64,000 bases of DNA from contig JAXHLQ010000001.1 in assembly GCA_034522175.1 (NCBI GenBank), positions 1,984,001 through 2,048,000 on the forward strand. The letters are read 5' to 3'. Source of the stretch: JAIPDZ01 sp034522175 (GTDB lineage Bacteria > Desulfobacterota > DSM-4660 > Desulfatiglandales > Desulfatiglandaceae). Positions 37,916 through 46,350 of this stretch are shown in pieces (positions within the stretch are counted from its first letter, which is position 1; each line of letters starts with the position of its first letter). The notes under the pieces are model-generated. The model was not told the origin of the DNA, made no database searches, and saw nothing but the letters and a program-made list of their open reading frames with translations. A program made the position numbers and the translations under genes.

Positions 37916-39292
37916 ATGCTACAAACAGACGAACAACTCAAACGACCTGCCCTCGTCATTGCTGTCCTGAGTTCTTTCATCACCCCTTTCATGGGCTCGG
38001 CCGTCAATATCATCCTTCCTGCCATCGGCCGGGAATTTCAGGCGGATGCCGTACTCATCGGATGGATCGTTACCGCGTACCTCCTGACATCCGCCGTGGC
38101 CCTGGTCCCTTTCGGCCGGGCAGCGGACATCTTCGGAAGAAAGAAGTTCTTCATGACCGGAATCGGGCTGTACAGCCTGGCGGCGCTCCTGTCATCCCTG
38201 GCCGGTTCCGTAGCGCACCTCATCCTGTGCCAGATCCTCCTGGGATTGGGCAGTTCTTTGATCTTTTCCACGAGCATGGCCATCCTCATCTCGGTCTATC
38301 CGCCTCAGGAAAGGGGCAAGGTGCTCGGCATCGCGGTGGGGTCCGTATACATCGGGCTGTCTTTGGGGCCGCTTTTCGGGGGGCTATTGACCCAATATCT
38401 CGGTTGGAGAAGCGTTTATATCGCCAATGTCCCTCTCGGTCTGATCGTCATTTATCTCGTGGCCACCCGCCTCAAAGCGGAATGGGCCGAGGCGGCGCAA
38501 GAGCCGTTCGACACGGCAGGTGCTGTCATCTATGCCGTTGGCATCATCAGCCTCTTATACGGCCTTACAACTCTCCCCCGGCAGCGTGCCTTTTGGCTGA
38601 TCCCCATAGGGTGCATCTTTCTGTGGGGCTTTGTCCGTAGGGAAATAAAGACCGAATACCCGGTCTTTGACATGACCCTATTTAGGGCCAACCGGATCTT
38701 TGCCTTTTCCAGCCTTGCCGCCTTTATCCATTATGCCGCCACCTTTTCCATGGCCTTCTTCCTGAGCCTTTATCTCCAGCATATCAAAGGGCTCAGCCCG
38801 CATCAGGCCGGTCTGGTGCTGATGGCACAGCCGGTTGTGATGGCGGTTTTCTCTCCTCTTGCGGGAAGGTTGTCCGACCGGATCGAACCCAGAATTGTAG
38901 CGACCATTGGAATGGGCATCACCACGCTCTGCCTGTTTCTCTTTTCAGGCATCCGGAGCCATACCGGCCTTTACGCCATTACCACAGCGCTGGCCTGTCT
39001 TGGATTCGGTTATGCCCTCTTTACCTCGCCCAACACCAACGCCATCATGGGGTCCGTGGAGAAGAAACAATACGGGATCGCTTCCGGATCGGTGGGCACC
39101 ATGCGGCTGCTCGGCATGGTCTTCAGCATGGGGGTGGCCACCTCCACCTTCTCGATCTTTTTGGGTCGTGTCCCCATCACCGAGGAAGTGTTTCCCATGT
39201 TCATGAAAAGCGTACGACTGGCCTTTTTTTTCTTCGGTTGCCTATGTCTGATCGGCAGCTTTGCTTCACTGATCAGAGGTAACCTCCGCTGA
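37916..39292 (+). CDS. MFS transporter, DHA2-type drug/efflux family
   Basis: A 458-residue major facilitator with 12-14 hydrophobic helices. Motif A is PFGRAADIFGRKKFFMTGIGLYSL near residue 65. The N-terminal FITPFMGSAVNIILPAIGREFQADAVLIGWIVTAYLLTSAVALVPFGR and motif C-like GSVYIGLSLGPLFGGLLTQYLGWRSVYIANVPLGLI are those of DHA2 drug:proton antiporters. Substrate is unknown. It follows the acyl-CoA dehydrogenase by about 50 bases on the same strand and may be co-transcribed. Confidence 0.9.
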   Translation: MLQTDEQLKRPALVIAVLSSFITPFMGSAVNIILPAIGREFQADAVLIGWIVTAYLLTSAVALVPFGRAADIFGRKKFFMTGIGLYSLAALLSSLAGSVAHLILCQILLGLGSSLIFSTSMAILISVYPPQERGKVLGIAVGSVYIGLSLGPLFGGLLTQYLGWRSVYIANVPLGLIVIYLVATRLKAEWAEAAQEPFDTAGAVIYAVGIISLLYGLTTLPRQRAFWLIPIGCIFLWGFVRREIKTEYPVFDMTLFRANRIFAFSSLAAFIHYAATFSMAFFLSLYLQHIKGLSPHQAGLVLMAQPVVMAVFSPLAGRLSDRIEPRIVATIGMGITTLCLFLFSGIRSHTGLYAITTALACLGFGYALFTSPNTNAIMGSVEKKQYGIASGSVGTMRLLGMVFSMGVATSTFSIFLGRVPITEEVFPMFMKSVRLAFFFFGCLCLIGSFASLIRGNLR

Positions 39293-39405
39293 TCTGACGT
39301 CTGACGATAAGGCTGGCGGACCGGGAAAATATCATACACCTCACTATCTTCCCCAGCTGAATTCGATCAATATTAGGCGATTCTAAACAAAACATCACTT
39401 TTTAC

Positions 39406-39434
39406 TTGCCATTGCATGAAAAAATGATTATTAT
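39406..39434 (+). promoter_or_regulatory. Promoter of the cold-shock gene
   Basis: TTGCCA at 39406-39411, 17 bases, TATTAT at 39429-39434. Transcription would start near 39441, leaving a leader of about 120 bases before the ATG at 39561, as in cold-shock mRNAs. Confidence 0.6.
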
Positions 39435-39489
39435 ACTTCAATCAATCAAGCTCCGAAGTCTAAAATAGCGGGGCGGTTTCTTTCTGTAG

Positions 39490-39560
39490 GGTATTATCCG
39501 TTTTAGAGGTATCATCCTTCAGTTTGTAACGTTGAAATTTTTCGAAAGGAGGATGATATC
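39490..39560 (+). promoter_or_regulatory. Leader with two alternative anti-Shine-Dalgarno segments
   Basis: Two tandem ten-base copies, GGTATTATCC (39490-39499) and GGTATCATCC (39508-39517), can each pair along their full length, with one or two G-U pairs, with GGATGATATC (39551-39560). That target lies between the AAAGGAGG ribosome site and the start codon. The pairings are mutually exclusive, so the leader could act as a temperature- or chaperone-dependent switch. This is a reading of complementarity only. Confidence 0.45.
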
Positions 39561-39761
39561 ATGGCAAACGGAACCGTTAAATGGTTTAGCGACCAAAAAG
39601 GGTTTGGGTTCATCGAGCAGGAAGACGGGCCGGATGTGTTTGTGCATCACAGCGCAATCAATGCAAACGGCTTTAAATCCCTTCGTGAAGGTGAGCGTGT
39701 GACCTTTGACATTGAGCAAGGGGCGAAAGGTCCTGCTGCTGCCAATGTAACCACAGTTTAA
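39561..39761 (+). CDS. Cold-shock domain protein (CspA family)
   Basis: A 66-residue single OB-fold nucleic-acid-binding protein. RNP1 is KGFGFIEQ and RNP2 is VFVHHSAI; the N terminus is NGTVKWFSDQ. It binds single-stranded RNA/DNA and melts secondary structure. Length and sequence are typical. The ribosome site AAAGGAGG is strong. It is monocistronic, with its own promoter, long leader and terminator. Confidence 0.97.
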   Translation: MANGTVKWFSDQKGFGFIEQEDGPDVFVHHSAINANGFKSLREGERVTFDIEQGAKGPAAANVTTV

Positions 39762-39774
39762 CCTGATTCGACTC

Positions 39775-39812
39775 AAAAAAGGCATCTCCGGTAAAACGGA
39801 GATGCCTTTTTT
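39775..39812 (+). terminator. Rho-independent terminator after the cold-shock gene
   Basis: A perfect ten-base stem, GGCATCTCCG (39781-39790) with CGGAGATGCC (39797-39806), has a six-base loop and is flanked by A6 upstream and T6 downstream. It can also serve transcripts from the opposite strand. Confidence 0.95.
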
Positions 39813-40020
39813 ATCATTCGCATCGAACCAAAAGCATGCCAACAGAGGTCTTCCCCCCTGTGTTCAGCGGTCCTGCCGAGCCCTCCTGAACAAAGTCACC
39901 GGGCCATGCTGCTTCACCTGAAACATATCTTCAAAATCGGTCGTTAAGTCGTCCTCAATAGTGTATTGAGATGCCCATACCCTTGGTTTTTTTGGATGGT
40001 AATCAGACAGGTTCGGCCAT

Positions 40021-40314
40021 TCATTCCTTCGGGTCGTCCGGCAACGTTGCCAGATTTCGCTGGAAACGCTCATCGTCGAATGCTTGTCCTTTCTTGAACA
40101 TCGCGTGGGTCTCGATGGGGAGGGCTCTCGCAACCATTTCCTTCGCATGCTTCCGGGAATGGCCTCCGGCAACCAAGCGATCGAGTGTGTGCTTGATGTC
40201 CGGACTTTCCTCACGAAGATTCATTGCGACCATCTCGATCGCCTCTCTGTTCTGGTTCGGTCCGCCAGACTGGTTGCACATCCCCCTCAAATCTGGTATC
40301 TTATAAGAGTTCAT
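40021..40314 (-). CDS. Small hypothetical protein (DUF1841-like helical)
   Basis: A 97-residue hydrophilic protein with an ordered middle part, NREAIEMVAMNLREESPDIKHTLDRLVAGGHSRKHAKEMVARALPIETHAMFKKG, and an acidic end FDDERFQRNLATLPDDPKE. The histidine-rich helical part is reminiscent of small uncharacterised families such as DUF1841, but I cannot place it firmly. No good ribosome site precedes the ATG. Another frame downstream (40017-39864) also reads protein-like (TIEDDLTTDFEDMFQVKQHGPVTLF), so a frameshift extending the gene to 39864 is possible. Confidence 0.5.
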   Translation of the reverse strand: MNSYKIPDLRGMCNQSGGPNQNREAIEMVAMNLREESPDIKHTLDRLVAGGHSRKHAKEMVARALPIETHAMFKKGQAFDDERFQRNLATLPDDPKE

Positions 40315-40378
40315 GATGGTTGACCATGGGCTTGAAGATCCTGTTGGTCAACCCAACCACTGAAAGGATTATATATAT

Positions 40379-42265
40379 ATGCACCCCCGACAGTCCTCCC
40401 TTGTCGGCCCGTTACCAGTCCTGGTTGTCCTGCCCCTGATTTTCTTTCTATGCCCTCCCCTTGCCATGGTCGAAGGGCCGGATATCTCAACGGCGCTCCA
40501 AAAATGCCTGGAGGCACCCGAAAGACCTGAGCATTCATGGGTTGAATGCGGCCCGGTTTGCTCCAAAACAGCGCTTGGAGCCTTCTACAGCGGTCGCGGA
40601 TATAAACCCATCTGGATATCAAACGGAAAACCGAGCGAGGCCGCCGACGAACTGGTGGCCGCCCTGGGACAGGCCGAACGCCACGGATTGTCGGGACGCG
40701 ACTATCATCACGCCTGTCTGTCACAATGGCTGAAGGCCCCCTCTGCCAACCTGTCCACATCGAAGTGGGCCAGGGAACTGGCAAAGCTGGAGGTCATGCT
40801 CTCGGACGCCTTTATCAACTTCGCAGACCATCTGATCAATGGAAAAGTGGATCCTGTGTCCATCTATCCCCACTGGGTGGTCCAAAGGGAAGAACAGGCG
40901 ATTTTTGAATTCCTGGCAGGGATCCGTACGGCACAGGATGTGCGCGCCGCGCTGAAGGCCCTGGCCCCGGACACCACCGTTTATCTGTCTGCCATGGCCG
41001 AGGCAGACCGGCTGAGGCAAGTGACGGCCTTGGGCGGATGGCCCGGCGTGCCAGACGGAAAGACCCTTCGAAAGGGTGACCGGTCTCCGAGAATTATCCC
41101 GCTTCGAAACCGGCTGATCAAGGACGGTTATCTCCCGGAAACACACCCAGCGAATGACCAAGAAACGATTTTTGATCCGGAACTGGAAAGTGCGGTGATT
41201 CGGTTCCAGTCCCGTCACGGGCTCGTCACCGACGGGGTCGTGGGCCGGAACACCCTGGCCGCACTGAACCGCTCTCCAGAGGATCTACTCGAGACCGTCC
41301 TGGTGAACCTGGAACGATGGCGGTGGTTTCCACGCAATCTTGGCCAACGCCACATCCTGGTCAACGCGGCGGCCTTCTCACTGGGGGCCTTTGAGAAGAA
41401 TCAACAGGTCCTGGAAATGCCCATCATTGTGGGCGAGGTATACACCCAGACGCCCACATTCAGTCAGGACATGGCCTATCTGGTCTTCAACCCCTACTGG
41501 AATGTTCCCCACGGGATTCTTTCCAGAAAAATCCTCCCCAAGATCAAGAAAGACCCGGCCTACATTGCCAAGAACCACTTCGAGTTGATCAAGGGCTGGA
41601 AGGAACCCCCGGTTTTTGTGGACCCGTCAACCATCGAGTGGTCACGGGTCCGTGCGGACAATTTCCCGGGGAGGCTGCGACAACGGCCCGGACCCTGGAA
41701 CTCCCTCGGCCGCATCAAGTTCATTTTTCCGAACCGGTTCAGCGTCTATCTCCACGACACCCCGGAACGGCACCTGTTCCAGCGGACGGTCCGCATCTTC
41801 AGCAGCGGTTGTATCCGGGTGGAAAAGCCGGCCGAACTGGCCGCCTTTGTCCTGGGAAACGCATCCGGCTGGGACCAGGATCGAATCAACCAGATCCTGG
41901 CAAACGGCAGGACCACCGCGGTCCCTGTGCAGGAGGATGTGACCGTCCACCTGGCCTACTGGACCTTCTGGGTGGGCAAAGACGGGGATCCCCAGTATCG
42001 TGCGGATGTCTATGATCGCGACAGGGTGTTGTGGAAGGCCTTGCACGCGGCTCCCGGAGACAGGTTCACCCGGCCCACGAGGCGTCTGCCCGAGCTGGAT
42101 CCCGAATGTGGGGGTGGATACCAAAGGATAGTCGCTAAGGGAGGGAGGAATCCGAGCGAGGCCCTACCAGGAGCGTACAGGGCCTACGTCCACGTGCACG
42201 AATCTGGTGTACGGACCCGACCCCTCCCTTTCCGATCCGCTTGGCCTCCTGGCATACCTTCCTGA
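40379..42265 (+). CDS. L,D-transpeptidase, YcbB/LdtD type
   Basis: A periplasmic enzyme that forms 3-3 cross-links in peptidoglycan. A signal peptide (residues 1-30) precedes the scaffold domain and a peptidoglycan-binding helix bundle (FDPELESAVIRFQSRHGLVTDGVVGRNTLAALN, near 262-295). The YkuD catalytic domain has HDTPERHLF near residue 459 and the nucleophile in IFSSGCIRVEKP (cysteine near 478). The C-terminal WTFWVGKDGDPQYRADVYDRD is typical of YcbB. The last 50 residues are atypical and overlap the convergent gene. One extra base in the G run 42110-42114 would end the protein at a TAA (42136-42138), which I think more likely. Confidence 0.88.
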   Translation: MHPRQSSLVGPLPVLVVLPLIFFLCPPLAMVEGPDISTALQKCLEAPERPEHSWVECGPVCSKTALGAFYSGRGYKPIWISNGKPSEAADELVAALGQAERHGLSGRDYHHACLSQWLKAPSANLSTSKWARELAKLEVMLSDAFINFADHLINGKVDPVSIYPHWVVQREEQAIFEFLAGIRTAQDVRAALKALAPDTTVYLSAMAEADRLRQVTALGGWPGVPDGKTLRKGDRSPRIIPLRNRLIKDGYLPETHPANDQETIFDPELESAVIRFQSRHGLVTDGVVGRNTLAALNRSPEDLLETVLVNLERWRWFPRNLGQRHILVNAAAFSLGAFEKNQQVLEMPIIVGEVYTQTPTFSQDMAYLVFNPYWNVPHGILSRKILPKIKKDPAYIAKNHFELIKGWKEPPVFVDPSTIEWSRVRADNFPGRLRQRPGPWNSLGRIKFIFPNRFSVYLHDTPERHLFQRTVRIFSSGCIRVEKPAELAAFVLGNASGWDQDRINQILANGRTTAVPVQEDVTVHLAYWTFWVGKDGDPQYRADVYDRDRVLWKALHAAPGDRFTRPTRRLPELDPECGGGYQRIVAKGGRNPSEALPGAYRAYVHVHESGVRTRPLPFRSAWPPGIPS

Positions 42266-42722
42266 GACTTGTGCCCTCGATGTGGATATCGGCAGCCATG
42301 CCTCTCAGGTGGTAGCTCCGCCTGGCCACCCCTCTCCCCTTGGCCATCAAGAGCTGGTTGTACTCGGGTGAGCGGTAGCCTGAGATCAGCTGAAGGGGCC
42401 TTTTGCCTGCCTTGAGGCACGTGTGGATACGGTCCATGAGGACAAAAAGGCCCGGATCGATCTGTTTCACCTGATCGTTGTAATGGCACCTAAAGAGGTG
42501 GTTTAGCTCCGCTAAGGCGTCTCGGTCCCAGTTGCCGTCACGCCCCAGATACCGGATGGAGAGGGATTCGTCGATGTGGGTATTGTAAACGTAAAGGCGG
42601 CCCGATATCTCATGACGGGGGGTTCGGCTCCAGGCAGGGGGGGCGGCCAGCCACGGGATGGTCACTGCGGCGGCGCTCCCGATCATGATCTGTTTGAGAA
42701 AGGACCTTCGCGATAAGGGCAT
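42164..42722 (-). CDS. Tat-exported YcbK/DUF882 family peptidoglycan peptidase (single-base frameshift)
   Basis: The ATG at 42722 gives a twin-arginine signal (PLSRRSFLKQIMIGSAAAVTIPWLAAPPAWS). The mature domain has the M15A zinc pattern: SGYRSPEYNQLLM and RRSYHLRGMAADIHI, with His and Asp ligands. The family end FVHVDVGPVRSW is found one frame over, so a base is inserted near the C-rich stretch 42216-42229 and the real stop is the TAG at 42164-42166. The uncorrected frame would run to 42135. YcbK-like proteins act on cell-wall peptides. It is convergent with an L,D-transpeptidase, fitting a shared wall-remodelling role. Confidence 0.85.
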
Positions 42723-43139
42723 CTCGATTCCGTTACCAGTTCCGCTTCCTGATGTCGCCACTCCCATCGTTCCCTGATGGCACCGAACGTGGTCCGTGTG
42801 AGGCTCTGAACAATCGGCCGATAAGCCGGAGAGGGTTCCTTCGTTGCCGAGAGACCTTATGGGATCTCCCACTGTGGGTCAAGGGGAAAGAGCCGACCGG
42901 TATCAGTCGACATCCACTCTTTTTCATGAGGAGGACCGTGCCGCCCCCTGCCGGCCGATCCGGCGTGTCCCTTTGCAGAACTCGCTTTCGAGAAAGGGGT
43001 AAGCACGAATTTTGGCTGGTGTCAAGAAAAAAAACGGATTACAACATACGGTATAGGCAAAATGGGTGATGGCGGTGGGGTGTTGGAGAAATAGAAGCAT
43101 TAGCCGGAGAGGGCCTTCAAAGGATGAAAATTAAAAAAA
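42723..43139. other. Intergenic stretch, no gene recognised
   Basis: Between the YcbK-like gene and the RAYT remnant I see no convincing coding sequence on either strand. On the minus strand a TTGACA (about 43025-43020) could be the -35 of the YcbK-like gene, but no good -10 follows. Confidence 0.4.
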
Positions 43140-43527
43140 GGGATCAAATCTACTCTTGGCTCTTATTCCTAAATATGATACCCAGGCTCCATGTCCAGAC
43201 CACTTCGAATAGAATACCCGGGAGCCTGGTATCATGTGATGAACCGGGGGAGACGGCGGAAGCAGGTCTTTCGTGGAAAAGAAGACTATCTCTGCTTTAT
43301 TGACCTCTTAAAAAAAACCTCCCAAATGTGGCAGATGCTGCTCGGGTTGAACGCCAAGGTATTCACCATGTCAACCCTGGATCAGCTGATCACCCATACC
43401 CGTATTCGGGAGTTTGTCAGTGCGTCCACTGATGAGAGGACCTGAATGAGTTCTATTCTCAGCGGTTTCTACAGGCCTGTGGCTACCGCAGTTCATAAGA
43501 TGAGTCAGTCAAGAGTAGCTTTGACCC
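43140..43527. mobile_element. Remnant of a RAYT-type (IS200/REP-associated) element with terminal inverted repeats
   Basis: The ends are imperfect inverted repeats: GGGATCAAATCTACTCTTGG from 43140, and its counterpart AGTCAAGAGTAGCTTTGACC at 43507-43526, matching at most positions. They enclose 345 bases containing a degraded Y1 transposase gene. No flanking target duplication is obvious. Confidence 0.7.
43191..43445 (+). pseudogene. Truncated REP-associated tyrosine transposase (RAYT)
   Basis: The N terminus SRPLRIEYPGAWYHVMNRGR followed by the DYLCFIDLLKKTSQMW segment is characteristic of RAYT/Y1 transposases. After residue 50 the sequence diverges: the histidine pair of the NHYHLL motif is missing, replaced by NAKVFTMSTLDQLITHTR, and the frame stops at 84 residues instead of 200-300. 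Further fragments continue to about 43520. It cannot be active. Confidence 0.8.
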
Positions 43528-43569
43528 GTTGTCCCACAAAAAAGGTCCTGGAAGAAACTTAGGGCGTTT

Positions 43570-44598
43570 TTAGTAAGGCCCAGAATCAGGACACCGCACC
43601 GTGAAATTCCATCGGGTTCCGGTTCCACCGGCGCAATTGGGTTCCACGTGGACCATGATTTTGGTGGAAGTTCCCTGCCCAGACCGCGGGAAGCGGATAT
43701 GTTCACTTCGGGTGCCGCGGGTGCCTATGCATTTCGAATCGAATATGGGGTCGCGGTCGTTGCCGTAATAGATAGTGATCCGGTCTTCCTGGGTTAATGT
43801 GTCGTACTCAAACCAAAAATAACCGGAAGTCTGTCCCATTTCCACATAGTGAGTTTCCGCAGCGTCACTCCCCGCTTGAGTGAAGGTGCCGCAGGGCTTC
43901 GAGCCGCCGCCAAAATAGATGGAACTGCTCAACGTGTTGCTGCGGTTTCCCGCAGAATCAATGACGTAGACGTCGATATAGTGGTCTCCCGGCGTGGAGC
44001 CCTCGGTGAAATGGTAAGAACGCTGGAACTGTCCTGACCCTCCGGCGGCATATGTCTGGGACCACACGCCGATCCCAATAACGTGCGTTTCTACATCGTC
44101 CTTCCCGTCAGGATCATCGTAGTAGTAGTGGATAGTGAAACTCTCATCGTATGAATAGACTGCGGCCGGCGTCACGGTCAGATTGGATATGGTGGGCGGC
44201 TTGTTGACCGGTTCAACAGAAATGTTGAGCACGTTGCTTTTCACCATACGGCCGTAAATATCCTTTACCTCGGCATATGCTTTGTAGTTGCCCTCCATAA
44301 GGGTGAGTTTGTTAAACACGCCGCACCCGGCCCGATGGTCACCCACAACAAGCCTGCAGATGTCCATTGTATTTTTCGGATCATCCACAATAACCTGAAA
44401 TGTTATCTCAAGAGGTGCTTTGCCGGAAAGCGGGGTGCCCGTAAGGGATACGGAGATAGGGTTCTTCACACGTACCGCAGCAGAGCAGGACTCCAGGGAC
44501 TCGAAATCCACCCTGCCGTTGGGATTTAGGTCATACCCGTGATAAAACCTGTAGGTGCCGACCGGGAAATTTTTAAGGACGGGAAATAGGGGAAATAG
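43570..44598 (-). pseudogene. PKD/Ig-like repeat exported protein, 5' truncated
   Basis: The reading frame is open from the edge of the MITE at 44598 to the stop at 43570. The first usable start in it is a GTG at 44511 (313 residues), with family-like sequence upstream (NFPVGTYRFYHGYDLNPNGR). A PKD-like domain (LTGTPLSGKAPLEITFQVIVDDP, CRLVVGD) is followed by an Ig-like domain (NKPPTISNLTVTPAAVYSYDESFTIHYYYDDPDG). The C-terminal domain has FEYDTLTQEDRITIYYGN and MVHVEPNCAGGTGTRWNFTVRC. No signal peptide remains, so the N terminus was lost, probably with the MITE insertion. The fragment may not be expressed. Confidence 0.7.
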
Positions 44599-44803
44599 GG
44601 GACGTTCTTCACATTTACACTTTTATGGAAAATGATAAGACTTTTCCTCTATTAACCGCTCCCCCCTCTCTACCGACTGCCCAAAATCAATAATATGATG
44701 CAGCGCTCCTAGCATATCTAATCGTGCTTGTCTTGGCATACAACACAACTATCATAGTCAAACCGACTCCGCAAGCCAAATATGTAAATGTGAAGAACGT
44801 CCC
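44599..44803. mobile_element. 205-bp MITE with perfect 21-bp terminal inverted repeats
   Basis: The left end 44599-44619 (beginning GGGACGTTCTTCACATTTAC) is exactly repeated in inverse at 44783-44803. The interior holds a 38-residue piece of a RAYT transposase on the minus strand (44739-44623; MPRQARLDMLGALHHII), showing the element arose by internal deletion of a larger RAYT transposon. It separates two broken genes, hsdM and the PKD protein. Confidence 0.88.
44623..44739 (-). pseudogene. RAYT transposase N-terminal fragment inside the MITE
   Basis: An ATG at 44739 begins MPRQARLDMLGALHHII, the usual first residues of the MPRQARLD group of REP-associated transposases. After about 17 residues the sequence is unrelated and stops at 38 residues. 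The catalytic His and Tyr motifs are absent. Confidence 0.75.
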
Positions 44804-45267
44804 GGATTAATTGAAACACGCTTGAGCTCGTCGGGGTTGAGGGTGCGAAGAAGCTGGCCGAGGACCTGGTTGTCGAGTTCCTGATATTCGCTCTTGGGCA
44901 GGACGCCGCGAAGGTTTTCGTAGTCGCCCTCGATGGATTCCATTGCCTCGATGATGGCTTTGGCGCGATCGTCGCTGTCGGTCAGGGCGACGAGGGAATC
45001 GAACTGGGCTTTCTCTTGAAGGAAGATGGCGCTCTTTTGAGAGAAGTCCTCCTTGGTCAACGCCCGCGTCTTGCCGCCGCGTTGGGGCAGGTTGGCCTCG
45101 ATCGCATCCTTGACAGAGAGGAACCGGCTGTAGGCGTGCCGCAGGAAAATCAAGCCCATGACGGGCAGGAAGTACTCGTTGCTGGCGTAGTTCGAGTTCG
45201 CCCGCAACGTGTCCGCCGCATTCCACAGCCGTTTTTCAATCGCTTCGATATGTTCCAGTTGGGCCAA
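44758..45267 (-). pseudogene. Type I restriction methylase HsdM, N-terminal fragment
   Basis: From a TTG at 45267 with GGAGGTGATC just upstream, the protein starts AQLEHIEAIEKRLWNAADTLRANSNYASNEYFLPVMGLIFLRHAYSRF, the HsdM N-terminal helical domain. It continues through RGVLPKSEYQELDNQVLGQLLRTLNPDELKRV. At 44803 the reading frame enters the MITE and stops 15 residues later. The SAM-binding and NPPY catalytic regions are lost, and no hsdS or hsdR is present. An ATG at 45309 lies inside the attC-like site and is less likely as start. Confidence 0.82.
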
Positions 45268-45298
45268 GATCACCTCCGACCGTGCTTGTTTTACGTGG

Positions 45299-45361
45299 GC
45301 CCAACGCATTGCCGATCAGCGGCGGCCCCGAAGGGACGTCTGCTGCATCGGCTTGTTGGGC
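45299..45361 (-). other. attC-like integron recombination site 1
   Basis: Read on the minus strand, this 63-base site starts with GCCCAAC (R'') and ends with the complementary GTTGGGC (R'). Inside are GCCGATGCAGC (L'') and GCTGATCGGC (L'), which pair with a single unpaired base (the G before CAGC). A central hairpin (CCC-TTCG-GGG) lies between. This is the folded-strand architecture recognised by integron integrases. No integrase gene is in the window. The site would be the 3' end of a cassette carrying the E1 fusion gene 97 bases upstream. Confidence 0.75.
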
Positions 45362-45457
45362 TGCGCGCTAAGCGTCATACCTGAGCCCTGCAGGATCCGC
45401 TTCCCCCTTCTCAAATTGTCTAATACTGGGCGGGCATAGCTACGGCAGCGACTGGAC

Positions 45458-46069
45458 CTACTGTTTCACGAGGCACCGCGCGGCCGCGGCAATCCGCTCA
45501 ACGTTGGGCAGCACCGCCCGCTCGCGTGCAGGGTCAAAGGGAATCGTCCCCTCCACGGCCACACGCGCATAACGGGCCGTCAGCCCCGCTTCGAGGAGCG
45601 TGGCAGCCAGCTCGCCGGTCAATCCGTAGTCACGGTAGTCCTCATCGACAACGAGCAGCCGCCCCGTGCGGCCGACATCGCTCACCACGGCGTCGCGGTC
45701 AAGCGGAGCGATGCTGCGCAGGTCGAGAACGCTCGCGGAGATGCCCTCGCGTGACAGCAGATCTGCGGCCGCCGCAGCCCGATGGATTCCGACGCCGACG
45801 CCGACGATCGTCAAGTCCGAGCCTGTCCGGCGCATGGCGGCCTCGCCAAGTGCAATCGGTTCCCAGCGGTCGGGAACCTCACCCCGTCGGCCCTCGCCCG
45901 GAACGTCATAGGAGACCGTCGACCGCCCGCCAGACCCGAGATAATCGAGCCAGTCCTCGGCCAGGAGTTGGTGCTCAAGGAAGACGACCGGGCCATCATC
46001 GGCGATCGCCTCTTCGACCCGCCGGCAAGTCAGCATCTTGCGATACAGCGCGAATCTATCCAGTTCCAT
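45458..46069 (-). pseudogene. Deletion fusion of pyruvate/acetoin dehydrogenase E1 alpha and E1 beta
   Basis: The first 23 residues, MELDRFALYRKMLTCRRVEEAIA, are the start of a thiamine-dependent E1 alpha subunit. Without a break in frame the sequence continues as the second half of an E1 beta subunit: GPVVFLEHQLLAEDWLDYLG, LTIVGVGVGIHRAAAAADLL, SVLDLRSIAPLDRDAVV and LLVVDEDYRD. The thiamine-binding region of alpha and the N-terminal half of beta are both missing, so catalysis is not expected. AAGGGG precedes the ATG. Base composition is clearly more GC-rich than its neighbours, suggesting transfer. Confidence 0.8.
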
Positions 46070-46350
46070 ATCCCCTTCCTTCAGGTTTTCTTGCGCGCCA
46101 CCAGCTGCAAGTGAGGCCTTCATGGAGACGGCAGGAGCTTTCGCCCTGTGCAGCCCAACACGCTGCGGATCACCTGCAAGCCCGGGAATGAACCCGAAGG
46201 GGTCATGGACGGGCGCTGACAGATGAATTCGCTGGATGGCAGGCGCGTAGCGTCCGAGCCATCGGCAAGCTCACAAGCCCCGCCATGATTTCCGCATCAA
46301 GCAAGGGACCCTCCGGGGTCTTGTGAAGCGACAGTTTATGTTTTTTTACT
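46070..46350. other. Gap between E1 fusion and small membrane protein
   Basis: No gene recognised. On the minus strand a short reading frame (SLHKTPEGPLLDAEIMAGL...) looks faintly coding but has no identifiable start or family. Confidence 0.3.

Noticed and set aside
39293..39320. Possible terminator after the MFS gene (ATCAG/CTGAT arms)
   Set aside because: Stem is short and partly inside the stop codon region, and no T tract follows.
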